From Mesocricetibacter intestinalis (GTDB lineage Bacteria > Pseudomonadota > Gammaproteobacteria > Enterobacterales > Pasteurellaceae): a stretch of DNA of 64,000 nt. The position numbers and the translations under genes are program-made. How positions within the stretch are numbered: position 1 is the first letter of the stretch; every line of letters starts with the position of its first letter. Positions 1 to 8,288 of this stretch are shown one piece after another. The notes under the pieces are model-generated. The model saw only the letters and a program-made list of their open reading frames with translations, was not told where the DNA came from and ran no database searches. The stretch is from positions 186,001-250,000 of the forward strand of contig NZ_SNYQ01000003.1 of the NCBI RefSeq assembly GCF_004363295.1. Reading direction: 5' to 3'.

Positions 1-1
1 C

Positions 2-214
2 GCCGGCGCCGTCAGCTCTATGTTGGTGGGGCTCGGCGTATACATTTTCCTAACCCAGATGAAAGCCGTTGATTTAAATGCTTTGCAGCAATGGATACAA
101 TATCTGGTACAAGGCGTCAAACTGTTCAGCAAATTCCACGAAGTGGTTCCCTCCTTGGTATGGGGACTTATCGCTTTCCTTATCGGTAACAGATTCGGAC
201 ATAATACTCCATAA
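2..214 (+). CDS. panF: Sodium/pantothenate symporter, C-terminal end
   Basis: The first 70 or so codons form an open frame that runs off the left edge. It ends in a hydrophobic helix (LVWGLIAFLIGNRFG) after another membrane segment (VGLGVYIFLTQM). This fits the last helices of the SSS-family Na+/pantothenate symporter, and panF lies just upstream of prmA in gamma-proteobacteria. Only the 3' end is visible, so the call leans on gene order as much as on sequence. The protein would sit in the inner membrane and import pantothenate for coenzyme A synthesis. Confidence 0.7.
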   Translation, partial: AGAVSSMLVGLGVYIFLTQMKAVDLNALQQWIQYLVQGVKLFSKFHEVVPSLVWGLIAFLIGNRFGHNTP

Positions 215-223
215 CCTCAAACC

Positions 224-244
224 GCGCCCCTAAGGGGCGCAGTT
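224..244 (+). terminator. Stem-loop after panF
   Basis: A perfect 7-bp GC-rich stem (GCGCCCC/GGGGCGC) with a 3-nt loop starts 10 nt after the panF stop. The T-run after it is weak (AGTTTCCCC), so termination may be partial, leaving some read-through into prmA. Confidence 0.5.
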
Positions 245-300
245 TCCCCGCTAAAATACCCCCGATTGCGGGTGGTAAATAAAAAACTATGCTAAAATCC

Positions 301-309
301 ACCGCACTT
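301..309 (-). repeat. DNA uptake signal sequence core
   Basis: ACCGCACTT is the complement of AAGTGCGGT, the core recognised during natural DNA uptake by the Haemophilus branch of the Pasteurellaceae. This copy is intergenic, about 95 nt upstream of prmA, followed by an A-rich flank. The other copies in the window are listed one by one. Confidence 0.8.
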
Positions 310-403
310 TAAAAGAGAAAAAGAGAAAATCAACCCATTGTATAAATCAGCCTGTAAAGGCTGCCGGTTGAGCACCCTTGCATTAAATCAAAAGGAAAAA
401 AAC

Positions 404-1285
404 ATGGCCTGGATTCAAATTCGTCTTAACAGCACCAGTGAAAAAGCCGAGTCCATCAGTGATTTTTTAGAGGAACTGGGATCCGTTTCCGTTACCTTTA
501 TGGACAGTCAGGATACGCCGATTTTCGAACCCCTTCCCGGCGAAACAAGGTTATGGGGCAATACGGACGTTATCGCCCTGTTTGATGCGGAAACGGATAT
601 GCAGCCGATTCTGCAGGCATTACAGCACAGCGGCTTATTAGCGCAAGATTTTGCCTACAAAATCGAGCAAATTGAAGATAAGGACTGGGAGCGAGAATGG
701 ATGGACAATTTCCACCCGATGCGTTTCGGTCGTCGTCTGTGGATTTGTCCGAGTTGGCGCGAAGTGCCGGATCAGAATGCGGTCAACGTCATGCTGGATC
801 CGGGGCTGGCCTTCGGTACCGGTACCCACCCCACTACCGCACTTTGCTTGGAATGGCTGGACGGTTTGGATTTAAAAGGCAAAACCTTAATTGATTTCGG
901 CTGCGGTTCCGGCATTCTGGCTATCGCCGCCCTCAAGCTCGGAGCGAAACAGGCGATAGGTATAGATATTGATCCTCAGGCTATTCTGGCCAGCCGCAAT
1001 AACGCAGAGGCCAATGGTGTAGCGGATCGCCTACAGTTATTCCTGTCCGAAGCAAAACCGGCGGATTTAAAGGCGGACGTGGTGGTAGCTAATATTCTGG
1101 CCGGCCCGCTAAAAGAACTCTATCCCGTTATCGGCTCACTGGTTAAAAGCGAGGGGCTGCTGTGCCTGTCCGGTATTCTGGAAACCCAAGCCGCCTCGGT
1201 ATGCGAAACCTACGCCCAAAGCTTTCGATTGGAACCTGTTGCGGTGCGGGAAGAATGGTGCCGTATTACAGGAAAAGTAAAATAA
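404..1285 (+). CDS. prmA: Ribosomal protein L11 methyltransferase
   Basis: PrmA trimethylates ribosomal protein L11 using S-adenosylmethionine. The 293-residue product has the usual family length. The N-terminal part (about 1-115) is the L11-recognition region, ending in the signature [14 protein letters not shown]. The Rossmann SAM-binding core follows, with the glycine motif [14 protein letters not shown] and the NILAGPL motif. I chose the ATG at 404, which follows an AAAGGAAAAA ribosome site and gives the conserved MAWIQI start; the frame is open 22 codons further upstream. It sits between panF and dusB, as in Haemophilus. Confidence 0.95.
   Translation: MAWIQIRLNSTSEKAESISDFLEELGSVSVTFMDSQDTPIFEPLPGETRLWGNTDVIALFDAETDMQPILQALQHSGLLAQDFAYKIEQIEDKDWEREWMDNFHPMRFGRRLWICPSWREVPDQNAVNVMLDPGLAFGTGTHPTTALCLEWLDGLDLKGKTLIDFGCGSGILAIAALKLGAKQAIGIDIDPQAILASRNNAEANGVADRLQLFLSEAKPADLKADVVVANILAGPLKELYPVIGSLVKSEGLLCLSGILETQAASVCETYAQSFRLEPVAVREEWCRITGKVK
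836..844 (-). repeat. DNA uptake signal sequence core
   Basis: ACCGCACTT inside prmA, where it encodes part of the TTALCL stretch. Confidence 0.75.
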
Positions 1286-1335
1286 TTTCAATCTGAAAAT
1301 CTGTGTTTTTTTCCTATTTTGTATAAAAAATATGC

Positions 1336-1364
1336 TTTTCAAATGGGCTAAAAATGCGTATGAT
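1336..1364 (+). promoter_or_regulatory. Putative sigma-70 promoter of dusB-fis
   Basis: A TATGAT -10 element (1359-1364) lies 17 nt downstream of a weak -35 (TTTTCA, 1336-1341). The region just after the -10 is C-rich (GCACCCC). GC-rich discriminators are typical of stringently controlled promoters, and the E. coli dusB-fis promoter is one. The sequence shows the elements; the regulation is inferred. Confidence 0.45.
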
Positions 1365-1375
1365 AGCACCCCTTG

Positions 1376-1396
1376 TCGGCTGATTTCTTCAGCCGA
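1376..1396 (+). other. Leader hairpin before dusB
   Basis: A perfect 8-bp inverted repeat (TCGGCTGA / TCAGCCGA) with a 5-nt loop lies in the presumed dusB 5' leader. Only a short T-rich stretch follows, so it is more likely an mRNA structural element than a terminator. Confidence 0.4.
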
Positions 1397-1437
1397 TATT
1401 TTGAGCGAGCCGCGATAAAGAAAGGGGATAAAATAAA

Positions 1438-2409
1438 ATGCGAATCGGTTGTTATCAGCTAAAAAACCGCATTCTGCTCGCTCCGATGGCAGGCATTACC
1501 GATCAGCCCTTTCGTAAACTCTGTGCCCATTACGGCGCCGGGCTTACCTTTTCGGAAATGATGTCAACAAACCCGCAAGTTTGGCATACTGAAAAATCCA
1601 AATTGCGTTTGGCTCATCACCGCGAAGCCGGCATTAATGCCGTCCAGATAGCGGGATCCGATCCTGAAGAAATGGCTCAGGCCGCACGGGTGAACGTTAA
1701 TTACGGCGCCGAAATCATTGATATCAATATGGGTTGCCCGGCTAAAAAAGTAAACCGAAAATTAGCCGGTTCCGCATTATTGCAATATCCTGATTTGGTC
1801 GGCAGAATTCTGCAGGCCGTAGTCGCCGCCGTAGAAGTACCCGTAACCCTGAAGATCAGAACCGGTTGGGATCGTAACAACAGAAACTGCCTGCAGATCG
1901 CAAAAATAGCAGAACAAAGCGGTATTCAGGCTTTAACCATTCATGGTCGCACCCGTGAATGTTTATTTGAGGGTGAAGCCGAATACGACAATATTAAAGC
2001 GGTCAAGGAGCAGGTTTCTATTCCGGTTATCGCTAACGGTGATATCACTTCCGCACAGAAAGCAAAATCCGTGCTGGATTATACCGGCGCCGATGCCGTT
2101 ATGATTGGACGGGGTGCATTAGGTCGGCCCTGGTTATTTCAAACTGCGGTCGGGCTGATTGAAAATAAAGTGATAATCCCCGAGCCGGATTTAGACGAAA
2201 AGAGCGCTGTAATTTTGCGACATATCCGCGCGCTGCACCATTTTTACGGTGCGCAAAAAGGGTATCGTATCGCACGAAAACACGTTACTTGGTATTTACA
2301 GGGAATTGAACCCGATTCCTGTTTTAGACAGACTTTTAATGCCATCACCGATCCGGAGGAACAGCTGAGGGCATTGGAAGATTTTTTTAATTTAATTCGC
2401 AATGGATAA
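1438..2409 (+). CDS. dusB: tRNA-dihydrouridine synthase B
   Basis: DusB uses FMN and NADPH to reduce a D-loop uridine of tRNA to dihydrouridine. The 323-residue product shows the Dus TIM-barrel signatures: [13 protein letters not shown] at the start, the catalytic-cysteine motif [34 protein letters not shown] and the phosphate-binding [11 protein letters not shown]. The ATG follows a GAAAGGGGAT ribosome site. It is the first gene of a two-gene operon with fis, 6 nt downstream, an arrangement conserved in gamma-proteobacteria. Confidence 0.95.
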   Translation: MRIGCYQLKNRILLAPMAGITDQPFRKLCAHYGAGLTFSEMMSTNPQVWHTEKSKLRLAHHREAGINAVQIAGSDPEEMAQAARVNVNYGAEIIDINMGCPAKKVNRKLAGSALLQYPDLVGRILQAVVAAVEVPVTLKIRTGWDRNNRNCLQIAKIAEQSGIQALTIHGRTRECLFEGEAEYDNIKAVKEQVSIPVIANGDITSAQKAKSVLDYTGADAVMIGRGALGRPWLFQTAVGLIENKVIIPEPDLDEKSAVILRHIRALHHFYGAQKGYRIARKHVTWYLQGIEPDSCFRQTFNAITDPEEQLRALEDFFNLIRNG

Positions 2410-2415
2410 ATCGCA

Positions 2416-2715
2416 ATGTTAGAACAACAACGTAGCCCTTCTGATGCATTAACCGTATCAGTGCTGAATTCACAATCACAAGTTACTAACAAACCGCTTC
2501 GTGATTCGGTAAAACAGGCGTTAAGAAACTATTTGGCGCAATTAGACGGTCAGGACGTAAACGACCTTTATGAACTGGTATTAGCGGAAGTTGAGCATCC
2601 TATGCTGGATATGGTGATGCAGTACACCCGTGGTAACCAGACCCGCGCCGCCACTATGCTGGGCATTAACCGCGGTACCTTACGTAAAAAATTAAAAAAA
2701 TACGGTATGGGCTGA
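2416..2715 (+). CDS. fis: DNA-binding protein Fis
   Basis: Fis is a small nucleoid-associated protein that bends DNA, stimulates stable-RNA promoters and assists site-specific recombination. The 99-residue product has the flexible N-terminal arm and ends in the helix-turn-helix ([20 protein letters not shown]), nearly identical to the E. coli protein. It is translated directly behind dusB and probably has no promoter of its own. A long hairpin follows the gene. Confidence 0.96.
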   Translation: MLEQQRSPSDALTVSVLNSQSQVTNKPLRDSVKQALRNYLAQLDGQDVNDLYELVLAEVEHPMLDMVMQYTRGNQTRAATMLGINRGTLRKKLKKYGMG

Positions 2716-2747
2716 TTTCCCGCTTAGTCGGATCGCCGACACTTTCG

Positions 2748-2788
2748 ATGCAAAACGCACTGCGGTAACCCCGGAGTGCGTTTTGCAT
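2748..2788. terminator. Hairpin between fis and the convergent GntR gene
   Basis: A perfect 14-bp inverted repeat (ATGCAAAACGCACT and its complement) with a 13-nt loop sits between two convergent genes and ends just before the GntR stop codon. There is no strong external T-run, but the stem itself ends in TTTTGC on either strand. It probably serves both genes. Confidence 0.65.
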
Positions 2789-2789
2789 A

Positions 2790-3635
2790 TCAGCGCCGAG
2801 CGCTTTCCTGCTTAATCATACTAATGCTGTTCATCAGAGTTTTCTTGGCGGTTTGCAAATGCCGGCGCAATTCGGTTATCGCTCCCAGATCGTCGCGGCT
2901 CACAATTTTCACCAAGAGCGCCAGATGTTCCTCCACCGCCAGAATATTACGGGTATGTAAATCGCGATTATCCCATTGATAATGGAAATGAAAGATCACC
3001 GAAATAAGCTCGATAAAATCATTGATAAAGGGGTTATCCGCTGCAGACAAAATCAGGCTGTGCAACCGATGATCCAATTCGGCAAAGTTCCGATAGAGCT
3101 CGCTGATGTTTTCCCTCAGTTCGCGGTGTTCCTGCAGCAGCATTTTCATTTCGTTCCAGCGTATGTCTTCCTGGGGCAAATTCATAAAACAATTCAGCGC
3201 ATGACATTCCAGCATTTCCCGCAGTTCGAATAATTTATCCGCATAATGCGGGGTAAATTCCGCCAGTTTCCATTTGCCGCGCGAAAGTTTAACGATGAGA
3301 TTAAAGCGTAAAAACTGAATAAGATATTCCCGCACGGTAAATATATCCACATTGGCATGCTTTGCCAGCTGTAATTCGCTGAATTCGTCGCCCGGCTTTA
3401 TGTCCTTTTTCTGTACCGCATTCTGAAAATAACGTTCCAGTCGCTGTAAATCACTACTGTCGCCCTTTTTTAAGCGAATATAGGACAGTTTTTCCGAAGG
3501 CTGAGGTCGGCGCGAAATCAACAAGACACCCTCTCCTTGAACTAATATTCCGCGTTCTTTCAGATAATCCAGCCCGTGTCGTACCGTGGTTCGGCTCACA
3601 TTATAAAGAGATGCCAAGGACGAAATGGAGGGCAA
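2790..3635 (-). CDS. GntR-type regulator with two wHTH segments and an FCD domain
   Basis: Residues 1-45 (LPSISSLASLYNVSRTTVRHG) match the second half of a GntR winged helix. A second wHTH segment spans about 57-115 (GDEFSELQLAKHANVDIFTVREYL). Residues 115-270 look like an FCD effector domain (LFELREMLECHAL ... ELDHRLHSLILSAADNPF). A GntR head normally carries about 25 more residues before LPS. Here the only usable start is TTG at 3635, and an in-frame stop lies 17 codons upstream. The gene therefore looks truncated at its 5' end, or starts unusually late. The effector is unknown; FCD regulators usually control sugar-acid or organic-acid genes. Confidence 0.65.
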   Translation of the reverse strand: MPSISSLASLYNVSRTTVRHGLDYLKERGILVQGEGVLLISRRPQPSEKLSYIRLKKGDSSDLQRLERYFQNAVQKKDIKPGDEFSELQLAKHANVDIFTVREYLIQFLRFNLIVKLSRGKWKLAEFTPHYADKLFELREMLECHALNCFMNLPQEDIRWNEMKMLLQEHRELRENISELYRNFAELDHRLHSLILSAADNPFINDFIELISVIFHFHYQWDNRDLHTRNILAVEEHLALLVKIVSRDDLGAITELRRHLQTAKKTLMNSISMIKQESARR

Positions 3636-3753
3636 AGGGCAGGATATTTGCTGTATGCAGGGAAATCGGCTGGCGGCTACGGTTATTCAGCATCGGGGCG
3701 CTATTATTGATAAAAGCGCCACCCTCCATTTTTTACAAGAATTTCAGCATTAA
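3607..3753 (+). pseudogene. Possible 3' remnant of an unidentified gene
   Basis: On the strand opposite the start of the GntR gene an open frame ends in a protein-like tail (NRLAATVIQHRGAII ... LHFLQEFQH, stop at 3751-3753). It has no ribosome site, and its first codons overlap the GntR coding region antisense. I do not recognise the tail. It could be the 3' end of a gene left by the same rearrangement that removed the GntR 5' end, or it could be chance. Confidence 0.2.
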
Positions 3754-3799
3754 GGCAGGCAAGTTTTTCCGAAGATAGGCTTAGAGACCAAGCATAAAA

Positions 3800-3827
3800 C
3801 AACCCCGCGCGAATTTCGGCGGGGTTG
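3800..3827 (-). terminator. Terminator after rraA
   Basis: A perfect 9-bp stem (CAACCCCGC/GCGGGGTTG), read on the minus strand, is followed by TTTTATG. It lies about 40 nt past the rraA stop. Confidence 0.8.
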
Positions 3828-3864
3828 TGCTTAAAACCCATATAACACCTGATGAGCAAGGGAA

Positions 3865-4359
3865 CTATTCTTCCGGTTCTAACTCCAAGGCTTCCTGAGA
3901 GAGAATAATGCCGGTGAGATCCGCATATACATAATCTTCCGGAAAGAAGGTTACCCCGCCGAAATTCACCGCAACATCGGTTTCACCCTGATTATTGTCG
4001 TCTGCGGCCACCGGAATCGGCGCCAAGGCCTGAATCCCTATATCAATATTTTCCAAACGGCTTAACTGGCGTACCGCGCCGTATACAATAATACCTTCCC
4101 AACCGTTATCCGCAGCCAGCTGTGCCAATTCGGCATCAATTAGGGCGCGTCGTACCGCACCTCCGCCGTCTACCAGCAACACCCGCCCTTCACCGTTTTC
4201 TTCCAGAATTTCGGCGATCAGCCCGTTATTTTCGAAACATTTTACCGTGCTGACCTTACCATAAAACTCGCTGACACCTCCGAAACTGGAAAAAATAGGT
4301 TCCACCACATCCACTTGATCAAGATAGATATCACAGAGTTCTGATGTATCAATACGCAT
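3865..4359 (-). CDS. rraA: Regulator of ribonuclease activity A
   Basis: RraA binds RNase E and the degradosome helicases and dampens mRNA decay; the fold resembles small-molecule aldolases. The 164-residue product matches the family from its start ([21 protein letters not shown]) through [11 protein letters not shown], the [15 protein letters not shown] motif and the acidic C-terminus. The start follows an AAAAAGGAGATTTT ribosome site. In E. coli rraA follows menA, and the same minus-strand order is kept here. Confidence 0.95.
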   Translation of the reverse strand: MRIDTSELCDIYLDQVDVVEPIFSSFGGVSEFYGKVSTVKCFENNGLIAEILEENGEGRVLLVDGGGAVRRALIDAELAQLAADNGWEGIIVYGAVRQLSRLENIDIGIQALAPIPVAADDNNQGETDVAVNFGGVTFFPEDYVYADLTGIILSQEALELEPEE

Positions 4360-4424
4360 AAAATCTCCTTTTTCGGATAAGTTAGATTGTGCTTAGTATA
4401 AGCCCCTTCGGCCGATAACTCAAC

Positions 4425-5342
4425 TTATAGCCATACGGACAGGCATAAACCGAGGCTGAACAGAACATTGGTCAGCAAAGCCAATAATGACATTTGCGCC
4501 AACATCGGGCGCAGTGCTTCCGGTCGTTTGCTGCTATAGACGAAACGAGCGTGCCGCAATAATAGCGGTGCGGCCAATATAAACAGAAATCCCGACGCCT
4601 GTCGAATATAAAATAAGGCAAACAGCAGATAGCACAACAACGCCAGCCCTAATAACAAGCAATGGTAAACCCGACCTTTTTCAGGCCCGATATGCACGAT
4701 TAAAGTGCGCTTTCCGGCTTTTTTATCCTGTTCGATATCTCGCAGGTTATTAATATTCAATACTGCGCTGGAAAGCAGTCCGCAGGCGGCGGCGGGCAAA
4801 AATACGGCGCCGTCCAAACTGTGGGTCTGCAAGTAATAGGTACCGCTGACCGCAAGCAAACCGAAAAAGATAAAAACGGAAATATCGCCCAAACCAAGGT
4901 AACCATAAGGTTTTTTTCCCACCGTATAGGTTATGGCAGCTACAATCGCCGCCGCCCCCAAACCGGCAAACACCACCAGATCCGCCATGCTGCGATAGGC
5001 AAGCCAAATCAAGGTCCCGCCGCTGAGCAAACACAGCAACGCGGCAACCCATAAGCCTTTTCTTAATTGTTCGGCATTTATTTGCCCTTGCTGAATGGCG
5101 CGTAAAGGGCCGATGCGTTCCGTCGTATCCGAGCCTTTCTGATAATCGCCGTAATCATTGGCAAAATTAGATAAAATCTGCAATAAAGTTGCGGTTAACA
5201 AACATAATAAAGTCAGCCTCCAACTAAAGGCACCTTGCCGGTAAGCCAGCGCGGAGCCGGTCAGGATAATGGCAACGGCCAGCGGCAGGGTTTTGGGACG
5301 GGCGGTTTCGAACCAGCTACGCAAAGAACTCTGTGTCATCAT
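4425..5342 (-). CDS. menA: 1,4-dihydroxy-2-naphthoate polyprenyltransferase
   Basis: MenA attaches the polyprenyl tail to dihydroxynaphthoate in the inner membrane, the penultimate step of menaquinone synthesis, needed for anaerobic respiration. Visible are the UbiA-family start (WFETARPKTLPLAVAIILTGSAL), the first Mg-diphosphate motif NFANDYGDYQKG, the second motif in NNLRDIEQDKKAGKRTL, and about eight membrane segments. The frame is open to 5414. I prefer one of the two adjacent ATGs at 5342 and 5339, which give 305 or 304 residues, close to the usual length. It is divergent from trmO. Confidence 0.92.
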   Translation of the reverse strand: MMTQSSLRSWFETARPKTLPLAVAIILTGSALAYRQGAFSWRLTLLCLLTATLLQILSNFANDYGDYQKGSDTTERIGPLRAIQQGQINAEQLRKGLWVAALLCLLSGGTLIWLAYRSMADLVVFAGLGAAAIVAAITYTVGKKPYGYLGLGDISVFIFFGLLAVSGTYYLQTHSLDGAVFLPAAACGLLSSAVLNINNLRDIEQDKKAGKRTLIVHIGPEKGRVYHCLLLGLALLCYLLFALFYIRQASGFLFILAAPLLLRHARFVYSSKRPEALRPMLAQMSLLALLTNVLFSLGLCLSVWL

Positions 5343-5434
5343 TTTCAGTAAAAAAAGATCGCCCTCAGGAGCGCTGAATATATAATAAAGGGGTATTCTA
5401 ACAAGACTTCGCAACGATTTTAAGGAAAATCTCC

Positions 5435-6184
5435 GTGAGCTCGCTCAGCCTTAGCCCTATTGCCGTTATCCGCACGCCTTATAAAGAGAAATTCGCCGTT
5501 CCCCGCCAACCGGATCTGGTTCGCGATGGAACCGGCATCATCGAATTATTACCCCCTTACGACTGTATCGAAATGGTGGAAGGATTGGAACAATTCAGCC
5601 ATATCTGGCTGATTTTTCAATTCAATAAAATTGCCGCCGGCAAATGGCAGCCGCGCGTCCGTCCGCCGCGCTTAGGCGGCAATCGGCGTATCGGCGTACT
5701 GGCCTCCCGCGCCACCCATCGCCCGAATCCCCTTGGACTGTCCAAGGCGGAACTGAGGGAAATAGAATTTAAAGACGGAAAAGTACGTCTTTACTTAGGC
5801 GCGGTGGATCTGGTGGACGGCACCCCCATATTCGATATAAAACCCTATATCGCCTTTGCCGACAGCCAGCCCGACGCCCGCTCCGGTTTTGCTGCCGAAA
5901 AGCCGTCTCGCCCCCTTAGCGTGGAATTTTCACCCGTTTTGGAAGAGCGGCTAAAAAAACTCGAGCAAAAACGACCGCACTTTTCTCGTTTTATACGAGA
6001 TGTGATTAGTCAGGATCCCCGTCCGGCCTATCGCCGTAATAAAGCCGACAATCATATTTACGGTATTCTGCTGCATGAATTTAACATTCGCTGGGGCATT
6101 AAGCCCGGCACCCTGAACCGGGCAGAAATTCTCGAAATTATTGAAATTGCGCCTTGCGATAGCACAAAGCTTCCCTTAGGATAG
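5435..6184 (+). CDS. trmO: tRNA (N6-threonylcarbamoyladenosine37-N6)-methyltransferase
   Basis: TrmO (formerly YaeB/TsaA) methylates N6 of t6A37 in ACY-decoding tRNA-Thr. The 249-residue product carries the beta-barrel core with [26 protein letters not shown] and the signature [10 protein letters not shown], then the [19 protein letters not shown] stretch. A C-terminal segment ([23 protein letters not shown]) completes the YaeB form. The start is GTG behind AAGGAAAAT. It is followed 33 nt downstream by the MetE-like gene on the same strand. Confidence 0.92.
   Translation: MSSLSLSPIAVIRTPYKEKFAVPRQPDLVRDGTGIIELLPPYDCIEMVEGLEQFSHIWLIFQFNKIAAGKWQPRVRPPRLGGNRRIGVLASRATHRPNPLGLSKAELREIEFKDGKVRLYLGAVDLVDGTPIFDIKPYIAFADSQPDARSGFAAEKPSRPLSVEFSPVLEERLKKLEQKRPHFSRFIRDVISQDPRPAYRRNKADNHIYGILLHEFNIRWGIKPGTLNRAEILEIIEIAPCDSTKLPLG
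5974..5982 (-). repeat. DNA uptake signal sequence core
   Basis: ACCGCACTT with a TTTCTCGTTTT flank, inside trmO, encoding part of the RPHFSRF stretch. Confidence 0.75.
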
Positions 6185-6217
6185 AAATTCATGCACAACA
6201 TTAATACAGGATTATCT

Positions 6218-7306
6218 ATGAGTGAAAAAATCTTACCCCTCCACGCCGATACGGTTGGCAGTTACTTAAGAAGCGATGCACTAAAACAAGCGCGCAGCGA
6301 CTTTGCCGCCGGCAATATTTCGCGTCAACAGCTGAGCTTAATTGAAGATCAGGAAATCACCAAGCTGGTGCAAGCACAGCTGGATGCGGGAATTCAGGTG
6401 GTTACCGACGGAGAATACCGCCGCTCCTGGTGGCATATTGATTTTCTGGAAAATCTGGAGGGTATCGAGGGCTATATCCCCGAACAGGCCTATCAGTTTA
6501 AAAATGTTCAGGTACGCCCGTACAATACCCGCTGCTGCGGCAAGGTGGCCTGGAATGAACAACATCCTTTTCTCCAGCATTTTAAATCCCTAAACCGCAT
6601 TGTAGCGGGACGTGCGGTGGTAAAATTTACCATTCCGAGTCCGAATCAATTAATGTATCGACCTCAGTGGGATACGGGAATTTATGCTAATCGGGAAGAT
6701 TTTGCCAAAGATGTTCAGCAGGCCTATAAAGATGCAATAGCAGCCTTCTATGCGGCAGGTTGCCGTTACCTGCAAATTGACGATGTTTACTGGGGCTCCC
6801 TCTGCAATAATCACGATAAACCGGAATTCGCCGCAGATAAAGCTCAGGCACTGGCAAATATTCAGGCCATTTTAGCCGATAAACCTAAAGATATGCGGAT
6901 TACCACCCATGTATGTCGCGGCAACTATAAATCTTCCTATTTGCTGACCGGCGCCTATGATCCTATTGCCGATGCCTTATTCGCCCAAACCGCTTATGAC
7001 GGTTACTTTCTCGAGTATGATGACGAACGCTCCGGCGGTTTCGAACCCTTAAAGCATTTCGCCCGTAATCCGGGACGTGTCGTACTGGGGCTTATCAGCT
7101 CAAAGCACCCCGCTCTTGAAGATAAGGAAGCGATAAAAGCGCGTATTCGCGAAGCAGCCCGCTATGTGCCGCTGGAACGTTTATGTCTCAGCCCGCAATG
7201 CGGTTTTGCTTCAACCGAGGAAGGCAATATTATGACGGAAGCACAGCAATGGGAAAAAGTCCGTCTAGTGGAAGAAATCGCACGGGAAGTTTGGGGAGAA
7301 GACTGA
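6218..7306 (+). CDS. Stand-alone MetE-C-like cobalamin-independent methyltransferase
   Basis: The 362-residue protein has only the catalytic half of cobalamin-independent methionine synthase. It lacks the N-terminal duplicate found in full-length MetE (about 750 residues). The likely zinc ligands are present in order: THVCRGN (His and Cys), a Glu in FLEYDDE, and the Cys in SPQCGFAS. LQIDDVYW fits the substrate pocket of this YxjG/YxjH-type family. Bacterial members may methylate homocysteine from donors other than polyglutamyl folate; the substrate is not fixed by sequence. An in-frame ATG at 6191 is an alternative start; I prefer 6218 because AGGAT precedes it. Confidence 0.8.
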   Translation: MSEKILPLHADTVGSYLRSDALKQARSDFAAGNISRQQLSLIEDQEITKLVQAQLDAGIQVVTDGEYRRSWWHIDFLENLEGIEGYIPEQAYQFKNVQVRPYNTRCCGKVAWNEQHPFLQHFKSLNRIVAGRAVVKFTIPSPNQLMYRPQWDTGIYANREDFAKDVQQAYKDAIAAFYAAGCRYLQIDDVYWGSLCNNHDKPEFAADKAQALANIQAILADKPKDMRITTHVCRGNYKSSYLLTGAYDPIADALFAQTAYDGYFLEYDDERSGGFEPLKHFARNPGRVVLGLISSKHPALEDKEAIKARIREAARYVPLERLCLSPQCGFASTEEGNIMTEAQQWEKVRLVEEIAREVWGED

Positions 7307-7333
7307 TTTCTCAACCCGACTATATAAAGGATA

Positions 7334-7358
7334 AAGGGAAGCGGCCGTCGCTTCCCTT
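7334..7358. terminator. Terminator hairpin between the MetE-like gene and folA
   Basis: A perfect 10-bp inverted repeat (AAGGGAAGCG/CGCTTCCCTT) with a 5-nt loop lies between convergent genes. The T-run is weak on both strands. Confidence 0.6.
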
Positions 7359-7462
7359 GCGTTATTTGCCGGCGGAGTAAACGCCTTGCATAGGGAGGAG
7401 AAAGTATGCTCAGCCCGCTTGATAACAACAGATAGCGACAGGCTCGAGCAATGCTATAGTCC

Positions 7463-7945
7463 TCAGCGTCTGGTCAGAATTAAAAAACGGCAGTCATAAG
7501 GATTTTGCTCGTCCGCCGCCCGGAACTCTTCAAATTCGGTTTGCCATTCTTCTTCATTAATGGGCGGGAAAAAGGTATCCCCTTCCAATTCGGTTTGAAT
7601 CAGGGTCAAATAGAGTTTATCCGCCTGCGGAAGATATTGCTGAAACAATTCTCCGCCGCCAATCAACATAATTTCTTCATCGTTTTTCACCGCTTCCAGG
7701 GCGCTTGCCATACTCTCTTTCCAGAGAATATTGTCGTGCCGGTAGGGGTGGCGCGACAACACGATATTGGTACGCTTCGGCAAGGGATGACCGATACTCT
7801 CGAAGGTCTTACGCCCCATAATTACCGGTTTTCCCGTGGTATTACGCCGGAACCAAGCCAAATCCGCCGGTAAATGCCAAGGCATTTTATTGTCTTTACC
7901 TATTACATGGTTTTCGGTCATAGCTACGATTAAACTTAAGTGCAT
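7463..7945 (-). CDS. folA: Dihydrofolate reductase
   Basis: FolA reduces dihydrofolate to tetrahydrofolate with NADPH and is the trimethoprim target. The 160-residue product shows the family marks: SLIVAMTENHVIGKDNKMPWHLPADL with the catalytic Asp in the last motif, VIMGRKTFESIG, NIVLSR and the nucleotide loop IMLIGGGELF. The start ATG follows CACGGAGATTCT. I recall folA near proB in H. influenzae too, although here they are divergent and separated by about 340 nt. Confidence 0.96.
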   Translation of the reverse strand: MHLSLIVAMTENHVIGKDNKMPWHLPADLAWFRRNTTGKPVIMGRKTFESIGHPLPKRTNIVLSRHPYRHDNILWKESMASALEAVKNDEEIMLIGGGELFQQYLPQADKLYLTLIQTELEGDTFFPPINEEEWQTEFEEFRAADEQNPYDCRFLILTRR

Positions 7946-8003
7946 AGAATCTCCGTGAAAAAGGTTGCGGTACGCGGCAAGCCCAAGCCGTTAAACCATC
8001 GCT

Positions 8004-8129
8004 TTATGGCGCTACGATAATCGCGGCGCTTTTAATCAAATAATCCTCGGTATCGCTAATAATCGCGCCCGCCGGATTATGCGGTATCGCCCTCGGTATC
8101 CCTTGATAAGCCCCAATTCCAAATATCAT
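8004..8129 (-). CDS. Small hydrophobic reading frame upstream of folA, possibly a remnant
   Basis: Within the 343-nt folA-proB gap a minus-strand frame is open for 57 codons (8007-8177). Its only ATG, at 8129, gives 41 residues beginning MIFGIGAYQGIPRAIPHN. Further upstream the frame reads through a hydrophobic stretch (KIFAVVSLIP), which resembles a membrane helix. No good ribosome site precedes the ATG. I do not recognise it; it may be the decayed 3' end of a membrane-protein gene or chance coding. Confidence 0.2.
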   Translation of the reverse strand: MIFGIGAYQGIPRAIPHNPAGAIISDTEDYLIKSAAIIVAP

Positions 8130-8209
8130 GGGAATCAGCGATACCACCGCAAAAATTTTTCCGCCGATTATATCCCTTTATGCAGGGAAAAATGAATCTA
8201 AATCACGAA

Positions 8210-8218
8210 AAGTGCGGT
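8210..8218 (+). repeat. DNA uptake signal sequence core
   Basis: AAGTGCGGT followed by the AT-rich flank TAAAATC, intergenic, about 70 nt upstream of proB. Confidence 0.8.
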
Positions 8219-8288
8219 TAAAATCGGATGATTTTTTTATTTTTTGATGCTAACTTAGCGCACAGGCTTTTAATTTAAACGGATACCT

